From contig DASZSB010000215.1 in assembly GCA_035548835.1 (NCBI GenBank), positions 1 through 25,299 on the forward strand: a stretch of 25,299 bases of DNA, in the 5' to 3' direction. Shown here in pieces: positions 20,797 through 25,299 of the stretch (positions are counted from its first letter, which is position 1; every line of letters begins with the position of its first letter). The DNA is from FEN-1219 sp035548835. GTDB lineage: Bacteria > Pseudomonadota > Gammaproteobacteria > Steroidobacterales > Rariloculaceae. A program made the position numbers and the translations under genes. Below the pieces are notes generated by a model, which saw only the letters and a list, made by a program, of their open reading frames with translations, was not told where the DNA came from and did not search any database.

Positions 20797-21579
20797 ATGA
20801 CCGAGCGCCGACCGGACCCTGTGCTGACCGTGCTGCAGATCAGCGACACGCACCTGCACGCGGCGGCCGACAGCCGCATGCGCGGCGTCACGACTTACGC
20901 GACGCTGCTGTCCGTTCTCGAGCTCGTGCAGCGCGACCGGCGCTGGCCGGCCGACGTGATCCTCGCGACGGGCGACATCGTCCAGGACGAGAGCCGCGCC
21001 GGCTACGAGCGCTTTCGCGCGACGCTCGAGCCGCTCGGCGTGCCCGTGCTCTCGATCCCCGGCAATCACGACGACCCGAAGCTCATGAGCGAGCTCCTGA
21101 ACAGCGGCGCGTTCCAGTTCGGCGGCGAGCTGCGCCATGGGCCATGGTCGATCGTGCTGCTGTCGACGTTCCTCGCGGGCGAGGACGCCGGCGGACTCGG
21201 TCCCGCGCGGCTCACGGGACTGCGCAAGGCGCTCTCCGTGCACGCAGGCCAGCACGTGCTGGTCGCGATGCACCATCACCCGCTGCCGATGGGCAGCATC
21301 TGGCTCGACGGCGTCGCGCTGCGCGACGCCAAGGACTTCTGGCAGGTCATCGACGCGCACAGCCACGTGCGCGGCGTGCTGTGCGGCCACGTGCACCAGG
21401 CGTTCGATCAGGAGCGCAACGGCGTGCGTTTCATGAGCACGCCGTCCACGTGCGCCCAGTTCCTGCCTCGCAGCGACTTCTTCGCGCTCGATGATCGCCC
21501 GCCGGGCCTGCGTTGGCTCGAGCTGTACGCGGACGGCCGCATCGAAACCGAGGTGGCATGGGTCGCCAAAGCCGCCTGA
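20797..21579 (+). CDS. cpdA: 3',5'-cyclic-AMP phosphodiesterase CpdA (class III)
   Basis: Hydrolyses cAMP to AMP in the cytosol and so limits CRP/Vfr signalling. The 260-residue calcineurin-like metallophosphoesterase has all metal-binding motifs: Asp17 and His19 in ISDTHLH, Asp60 in ATGDIVQDE, Asn90 and His91 in IPGNHDD, a histidine cluster at 159-161 (MHHHPLPMGS), and His198/His200 in LCGHVHQAFD. Length and the MGSIWLDG segment fit CpdA/Icc rather than general phosphoesterases. It is divergent from tkt across 219 bases that hold a -10-like TATCAT (20754-20759). No adenylate cyclase or CRP gene is in the window. Its last 22 bases overlap the following TraB-like gene. Confidence 0.92.
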   Translation: MTERRPDPVLTVLQISDTHLHAAADSRMRGVTTYATLLSVLELVQRDRRWPADVILATGDIVQDESRAGYERFRATLEPLGVPVLSIPGNHDDPKLMSELLNSGAFQFGGELRHGPWSIVLLSTFLAGEDAGGLGPARLTGLRKALSVHAGQHVLVAMHHHPLPMGSIWLDGVALRDAKDFWQVIDAHSHVRGVLCGHVHQAFDQERNGVRFMSTPSTCAQFLPRSDFFALDDRPPGLRWLELYADGRIETEVAWVAKAA

Positions 21580-22442
21580 CCCGAGCGCTGGCGGCACTCG
21601 CGGCCGCCCTGTGCGTCGCCGGCTCCGCCGCGGCCGATCCCGCGGCGTGGCGCATCACCGGCCCGCGCGGCGGCGAGATCACGTTCTTGGGCTCGATGCA
21701 CGTGCTGCGGGCGGCCGACTACCCGCTGCCGGCCTCGGTCGACAGGCTGTTCGATCGCGCCGACGTGCTCGTGATGGAGCTCGATCTCGACGCCACGGAC
21801 CCCGCCACCCAGCAGGCCACGATCATGGGCGCCGCCACGTTCCCGCAGGGCACCGTGCTGCGCGACGTCCTCACGCCGGACGTGTACCGGCTCGCGGAAA
21901 CGCGCACGCGCGCCCTCGGCATCGACCTCTCGCTGCTCGAGCGCTTCGAGCCGTGGTTCCTGTCGATCGCGATCCTGGATCAGGGCATGCGCAAGTTCGG
22001 TTTCGAGGGCGAGCGCGGCCTCGAGCAGTACCTGCTGCGCAAGTCGCACGCGGCGGGCAAGCCGATCATCGGGCTCGAGACGCTGGCCATGCAGATCGGC
22101 CTCTTCGACAAGCTGCCACCCGCTTCGCAGCAGGCCCTGCTCGTGCAGACGCTGAACGAGCTCGACGAGGCCAATACCGTCATGGCGAAGCTGGCCGCGG
22201 CCTGGCGCGACGGAGCGCTCGAGACACTGAGCGAGGGTCTCTTGGCCGACTTCGACGCCTTCCCGGGGCTCTACGAGACGCTGGTCAAGAAGCGCAACGT
22301 CGAATGGACGAGACAGCTCGAGCGCTATCTGAACGACGGCCGCCGGTATCTCGTGGTCGTCGGCGCGCTGCACCTCGTGGGCCGCGACAACGTCATCGAC
22401 ATGCTGAAAGCGCGCGGCCACCCGGCCGTGCGGCTGCAGTGA
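21558..22442 (+). CDS. TraB/GumN family protein, probably secreted
   Basis: A 294-residue protein with a signal peptide (about 1-25, hydrophobic Ala/Leu core ending GSAAAD). The TraB/GumN (PF01963-type) layout has the N-terminal LGSMHVL (44-50) with its conserved GxxH, a VMELDLD segment (72-78), IGLET in the middle, and the C-terminal VVVGALHLVGRDNVIDML. The two GxxH motifs and a Glu are proposed to be a metallopeptidase-like active site in Tiki/TraB relatives; bacterial members are mostly uncharacterised. The ATG at 21558 has GAGGTG just upstream and lies 22 bases inside cpdA, so expression is coupled to cpdA. The functional link to cAMP is unknown. The gene is convergent with the rubredoxin gene, 4 bases apart. 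Confidence 0.85.
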   Translation: MGRQSRLTRALAALAAALCVAGSAAADPAAWRITGPRGGEITFLGSMHVLRAADYPLPASVDRLFDRADVLVMELDLDATDPATQQATIMGAATFPQGTVLRDVLTPDVYRLAETRTRALGIDLSLLERFEPWFLSIAILDQGMRKFGFEGERGLEQYLLRKSHAAGKPIIGLETLAMQIGLFDKLPPASQQALLVQTLNELDEANTVMAKLAAAWRDGALETLSEGLLADFDAFPGLYETLVKKRNVEWTRQLERYLNDGRRYLVVVGALHLVGRDNVIDMLKARGHPAVRLQ

Positions 22443-22446
22443 GGCG

Positions 22447-22611
22447 CTAGACCTCGACCATCTCGAAGTCTTCCTTGCCCGACCCGCAGTCGGGGCAGCG
22501 CCAGGACAGCGGGATGTCCGCCCACTTCGTGCCCGGGGGAATGCCTTCCTCGGGGCGGCCCTTGGCCTCGTCGTAGATGAAGCCGCAGATCAAGCACATG
22601 TAGGTCTTCAC
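22447..22611 (-). CDS. Rubredoxin
   Basis: A 54-residue iron-only electron carrier, short enough to be missed by length cut-offs. Reading from GTG at 22611, the two metal-binding knuckles are CLICGFIYDEAKG (Cys6, Cys9) and RCPDCGSGKEDFEMVEV (Cys39, Cys42). Between them lies the typical GIPPGTKWADIPLSWRCP. It ends in TAG at 22449-22447. It probably serves as a soluble one-electron donor, for example to an alkane hydroxylase-type or peroxide-reducing enzyme, but no partner gene is nearby. The start has only a weak GAAG, and this GAAG sits inside a 9-base inverted repeat in the leader. It lies downstream of the LON-domain gene on the same strand. Confidence 0.93.
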   Translation of the reverse strand: MKTYMCLICGFIYDEAKGRPEEGIPPGTKWADIPLSWRCPDCGSGKEDFEMVEV

Positions 22612-22615
22612 GGGT

Positions 22616-22661
22616 CTTCGCGTCGCAACTTCCGGGCACCTCGCCCGCGTCGGACGCGAAG
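22616..22661 (-). repeat. 9-base inverted repeat in the rubredoxin leader
   Basis: CTTCGCGTC (22616-22624) and GACGCGAAG (22653-22661) are perfect inverted repeats separated by 28 bases, lying between the LON-domain gene and the rubredoxin start. On the minus strand the second arm contains GAAG, the only ribosome-site-like bases, 4 bases before the GTG. It could mask translation or act as an mRNA end for the upstream gene; both are inference. Confidence 0.35.
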
Positions 22662-22690
22662 CCTACCACGCCCGGCCGCCGGCCGCGGCG

Positions 22691-23272
22691 TCACGCCGCG
22701 CCGCGGGTCTTGGCGAGCTCCGCGGCCACGCGCTCGAGCCGGGTCAGGGCGTCGGGCGCCTCGAGCAGCGATTGCTTCAGCGCGAGCCCGAACGGCAACG
22801 CCTCCACCAGCCGGGCCGCCACCCAGCCCGCGTCGTCGTAGCGCGGCGTCAGGCCGCCATAGAGCGGCAGTTGGTCGAGCACGCGCTTCAGCAAGGCGGC
22901 CAGGGGGGCGTGCTCGGGTGGCAGCGGCAGCACCGCCTCCGCCGGCAGCCACTCCACCTCGGCCACGTACAGGCCGTCCGGCTGCCGCCGCGTCGCGCCG
23001 AGGCGGAACGCCTCGCGCCCCATGGCGAGAATGCCGAGCAGGCCGTCGCTCTCCCGGTGCCAGTCGACGATCTCGGCGGCCGTCCCCACGGCGTACGTGC
23101 TGGCGGCACCGACCTCCTCGCCCTGGCGAATCGCGACCACGCCGAAGCGGTTCTCCCCCCGCAGGCAGCGCGCCACCATGTCGAGATAGCGGGGCTCGAA
23201 CACGCGCAGCGCCAGCGGCCCGCCGGGAAACAGCACGGTCTTCAGGGGAAACAGCGGCAGCGTGTCCGTCAC
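22691..23272 (-). CDS. LON substrate-binding domain protein (peptidase S16 N-terminal-like)
   Basis: A 193-residue stand-alone LON-N (PF02190-type) domain without ATPase or protease parts. Family hallmarks are the opening LPLFPLKTVLFPGGPLALRVFEPRYLDMV (in two blocks, residues 5-18 and 19-33), the FGVVAIRQGEEVG strand, the GTAAEIVDW segment and the late helical region with EALPF and KQSLLEAPD. Such proteins are widespread in proteobacteria and have no settled function; the fold suggests protein or peptide binding. The start is GTG at 23272, 27 bases after mpl, so it probably belongs to the mpl transcript. Confidence 0.88.
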   Translation of the reverse strand: MTDTLPLFPLKTVLFPGGPLALRVFEPRYLDMVARCLRGENRFGVVAIRQGEEVGAASTYAVGTAAEIVDWHRESDGLLGILAMGREAFRLGATRRQPDGLYVAEVEWLPAEAVLPLPPEHAPLAALLKRVLDQLPLYGGLTPRYDDAGWVAARLVEALPFGLALKQSLLEAPDALTRLERVAAELAKTRGAA

Positions 23273-23299
23273 GGCACCCGCCGGCCCGGCCGTGCCCGC

Positions 23300-24676
23300 T
23301 CAGCCCGCACCATGGCGCTTTTCGAGCTCGCGCTGCAGCAGCGCCGGCAACCCCTGGAAGCTGCCGTTCGACATCAGCACGACCTGATCGCCCGCCGCGA
23401 GCTCCGCGAGCAGGCGCTCGGCGAGTGCTTCGACGTCGTCGGTCACGGCGAGGCGCCCACCCAGCGCGGCCAACGCGTCGGCCGGATCCCAGCCGAGCGT
23501 CTTGCTGCCGAGCACGAACACGCGGTCGGCCGCCGCGAACGCCTCGGCCAGCGCGTCGCGGTGCACGCCCATGCGCATCGTGTTCGAGCGCGGCTCCATG
23601 ACGGCCACTATCCGCTTCGCGCCCGCGCGACTCTTCAGTCCCGCGAGCGTCGTCGCGATCGCGGTCGGGTGATGCGCGAAGTCCTCGTACAGGCTGATGC
23701 CGCCGAAAGTGCCGCGCAGCTCGAGACGCCGCTTGACGCCCTCGAACTTCGCGAGCGCCGCGAGGGCCGTCGCGGGGGCCACGCCGACGTGCCCGGCCGC
23801 GGCGATCGCCGCGAGCGCATTCTCGAGGTTGTGCGCACCGAGCAGCGGGAACGTGGTGCCGCCGATGGGCGCACCGTCCTTCGCGACGCTGAAGGTCGAT
23901 CGCTCGCCTACGGCGTCGTACGCGCCCCACCACTGCGCGCCTCGGTCCTGCGCGCTGAACCGGGTGACCGGCGTCCACACGCCGCGCGCGAGCAGGCGCT
24001 CGACGTTGGCATCGGCGCCGTTCGCCACGATCAGGCCACTGCGCGGCACCGTGCGCAGCAGCTGATGGAACTGCCAGATGATGGCGTCGACGTCCGCGAA
24101 AATGTCGGCGTGGTCGTATTCGATGTTGTTGACGATCAGCGTGCGCGGCCGGTAGTGGACGAACTTCGAGCGCTTGTCGAAGAACGCCGTGTCGTACTCG
24201 TCGGCTTCGACGACGAAGTACTTCGAGGCGCCGAGCCGCGCGGAGATGCCGAAGTTGCGCGGCACGCCGCCCACGAGGAAGCCCGGTGCGAGGCCGGCAT
24301 ACTCGAGGATCCAGGCGAGCATGCTGGTCGTGGTGGTCTTGCCGTGCGTGCCGGCCACCGCGAGCACCCAGCGGTCGCGCAGCACGCGCTCCGCGAGCCA
24401 CTGCGGACCCGAGTGATACGGGCGCCCGGAGTCGAGCAGCGCCTCGATGACCGGCTTGCCCCGCGACAACGCGTTGCCCACCACGATGTCGTCCACGTCC
24501 GGCGGAACCTCGGCGTCGTAACCCTGCACGAGGCCGATGCCGAGCGCCGCGAGCTGCGTGCTCATGGGCGGATACACGTTCTGATCCGCGCCCGAGACGT
24601 CGTGGCCCGCTTCCTTCGCGATGGCGGCGATGCCTCCCATGAAGGTGCCGCAGATGCCGAGAACGTGGACGCGCAT
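23300..24676 (-). CDS. mpl: UDP-N-acetylmuramate:L-alanyl-gamma-D-glutamyl-meso-diaminopimelate ligase
   Basis: Recycles the cell-wall tripeptide by joining it directly to UDP-MurNAc with ATP, bypassing MurC, MurD and MurE. The 458 residues match Mpl: an N-terminal MVHVLGICG-type domain (MRVHVLGICGTFMGG), the ATP loop GTHGKTTTT (109-117), VVEADEYDTAFFDKRSKF (155-172) and NNIEYDHADIF (183-193), both diagnostic of Mpl over MurC, then FAHHPTAI and MEPRSNTMRMGVH in the C-terminal domain. The ATG shares its A with the stop of the upstream membrane-protein gene (TGATG), indicating coupling. The frame remains open further upstream but only as a shadow. If the gene at the right edge is ampD, as its start hints, cell-wall recycling would be the theme of this end. 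Confidence 0.95.
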   Translation of the reverse strand: MRVHVLGICGTFMGGIAAIAKEAGHDVSGADQNVYPPMSTQLAALGIGLVQGYDAEVPPDVDDIVVGNALSRGKPVIEALLDSGRPYHSGPQWLAERVLRDRWVLAVAGTHGKTTTTSMLAWILEYAGLAPGFLVGGVPRNFGISARLGASKYFVVEADEYDTAFFDKRSKFVHYRPRTLIVNNIEYDHADIFADVDAIIWQFHQLLRTVPRSGLIVANGADANVERLLARGVWTPVTRFSAQDRGAQWWGAYDAVGERSTFSVAKDGAPIGGTTFPLLGAHNLENALAAIAAAGHVGVAPATALAALAKFEGVKRRLELRGTFGGISLYEDFAHHPTAIATTLAGLKSRAGAKRIVAVMEPRSNTMRMGVHRDALAEAFAAADRVFVLGSKTLGWDPADALAALGGRLAVTDDVEALAERLLAELAAGDQVVLMSNGSFQGLPALLQRELEKRHGAG

Positions 24677-25194
24677 CAGACGCTCGATGAGAACAGCAGC
24701 GTGCGTATGAGACTGGTGGAAAGCAGCACGTACCCTAGCATGATCACGACCGCGAGCGCGTACGGCCGGTCGAGCGCGCGGCTCAGCAGGAACCCGCCGA
24801 TGTCCACGGACCACACGGGCAGGAGCTGCAGCAGCACCTGCGGCACGGTCACCGAGTCGGCGGACGCGCCGAGCGCCTGATGCCACGCGATCAGCAGCGC
24901 GCTGATCACGTCGAGCACGACGCCGGCCGCGAGCATCGCGCTCATGGTCTGCAGGAAACGCTGCCGCCGCTCGAACAGCGCGAGCACGGCCCACACGAAG
25001 GCGAAGTCCATCGCGGTCGCGGCCAGCATGACCAGCGTGTCGTGCTCACCGACGTTGGCGAGCCGCAGGGCCACGAGCTCGATCAGCTGGGACGCGCCGA
25101 GCATGAGCAGAAGGAGAAACGGCGAGGACGGCAGCTCGTCGGGCCCGCGCCGGTGCACCGTGATGCCGAGAACGACTCGAATCAGTGCGAGCAC
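24676..25194 (-). CDS. Small integral membrane protein of unknown function
   Basis: A 172-residue protein with about four hydrophobic segments (roughly 26-46, 54-74, 86-103 and 147-167) and few charged residues. The N-terminal part has a short RRGPDELPSSP segment (15-25) before the first long helix. A looser WSVDIGGFLLSRALDRPYA segment precedes the last helix. I do not recognise the family and assign no function. The GTG at 25194 lies 29 bases downstream of a -10-like TATTAT on the minus strand and has no clear ribosome site. Its stop overlaps the mpl start, so it is the first gene of a unit with mpl and the LON-domain gene. That context suggests, but does not show, a role at the cell envelope. 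Confidence 0.75.
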   Translation of the reverse strand: MLALIRVVLGITVHRRGPDELPSSPFLLLLMLGASQLIELVALRLANVGEHDTLVMLAATAMDFAFVWAVLALFERRQRFLQTMSAMLAAGVVLDVISALLIAWHQALGASADSVTVPQVLLQLLPVWSVDIGGFLLSRALDRPYALAVVIMLGYVLLSTSLIRTLLFSSSV

Positions 25195-25221
25195 GGGGGT
25201 GTTTCTGCCATCACGGGGCCG

Positions 25222-25228
25222 GATAATA
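25222..25228. promoter_or_regulatory. Overlapping divergent -10 elements at the right edge
   Basis: GATAAT (25222-25227, plus strand) ends six bases before an ATG at 25233, again the leaderless spacing. Its complement, shifted by one base, gives TATTAT (25228-25223) for the minus-strand membrane-protein/mpl unit. No strong -35 is seen for either. Confidence 0.35.
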
Positions 25229-25232
25229 GCTC

Positions 25233-25299
25233 ATGGAGCAGGCGGCACAGGACCGACGGATGACGGTGGCGAACGAAATCGGCTGGGTAGACACGGGCG
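25233..25299 (+). CDS. Start of a plus-strand gene cut by the window edge; possibly ampD
   Basis: From ATG at 25233, or an in-frame ATG at 25260, the frame stays open to the window end and reads MTVANEIGWVDTG after the second ATG. A Gly-Trp a few residues from the start, followed by small and polar residues, is compatible with the N-terminus of AmpD, the anhydro-muramyl-peptide amidase. AmpD would fit next to mpl in cell-wall recycling, but 22 codons are too few to decide. Confidence 0.4.
   Translation, partial: MEQAAQDRRMTVANEIGWVDTG

Noticed and set aside
20578..21597. In-frame extension of tkt to about 1015 residues
   Set aside because: The extra N-terminal 340 residues lie antisense to cpdA and have no transketolase similarity; the family start is at 20577.
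22608..24401. About 600-residue minus-strand frame across mpl and the LON gene
   Set aside because: Arg/Ala/Gly-rich shadow in another frame; both real genes are well supported.
1..25299. CRISPR arrays, insertion sequences, prophage or tRNA genes
   Set aside because: No regularly spaced repeats, transposase or integrase motifs, terminal repeats or tRNA-like cloverleaf sequences were seen; gene content is core throughout.

Overview
The window looks like a GC-rich (roughly two-thirds G+C by eye) chromosomal segment of a gammaproteobacterium. It is dense with housekeeping genes. Gene order follows the Pseudomonas/Xanthomonas pattern (yraN-gmhA, sspB-sspA-petCBA, a degS/algW protease, murA-ibaG, lptCAB-rpoN-hpf-rapZ), but blocks usually found between these genes are missing. 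Very short convergent gaps, many GTG starts and promoter hexamers lying almost on the start codon suggest a lineage near Xanthomonadales, Nevskiales or Steroidobacterales. That placement is inference.

Region 1 (1-4850): the 3' end of a YraN-family gene and gmhA (phosphoheptose isomerase) on the plus strand meet a minus-strand run petA-petB-petC-sspA-sspB. The run encodes the cytochrome bc1 complex, followed by the stringent starvation pair (RNA polymerase-associated SspA and the ClpXP adaptor SspB). A clear -10 box and a 12-codon leader ORF precede petA. Region 2 (4849-7462): a membrane-anchored DegS/AlgW-like protease on the plus strand is convergent with ibaG(bolA)-murA. The protease has Glu where the catalytic Asp is expected.

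Region 3 (7580-12239): lptC-lptA-lptB (lipopolysaccharide transport), rpoN (sigma-54), hpf (ribosome hibernation) and rapZ, all plus strand. ptsN and ptsO, usual members of this cluster, are not in it. Region 4 (12328-20577): a minus-strand central-carbon operon tkt-gap-pgk-glycerate kinase-pyk, ending in a patatin-like phospholipase whose start overlaps the end of pyk. A 2-phosphoglycerate-forming kinase sits between pgk and pyk, feeding lower glycolysis directly, and no aldolase gene follows.

Region 5 (20797-25299): cpdA (cAMP phosphodiesterase) and a TraB/GumN-like secreted protein on the plus strand. On the minus strand are a small unrecognised membrane protein, mpl (cell-wall peptide recycling), a LON-domain protein and a rubredoxin too short for ordinary ORF cut-offs. 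At the right edge a plus-strand gene begins and runs off the window.

I see no mobile element, CRISPR array, tRNA or rRNA, and no obvious wholly new system. No gene-free stretch exceeds 300 bases. The longest are 4682-4848 (petA/degS divergent promoters), 7463-7579 (bolA/lptC divergent promoters) and 20578-20796 (tkt/cpdA divergent region). The points most worth a second look are the degS active site, the missing start codon of sspB, the petA leader ORF, the near-identical leaderless start context of degS and rpoN, the polyproline end of LptA, and the reduced rapZ locus.
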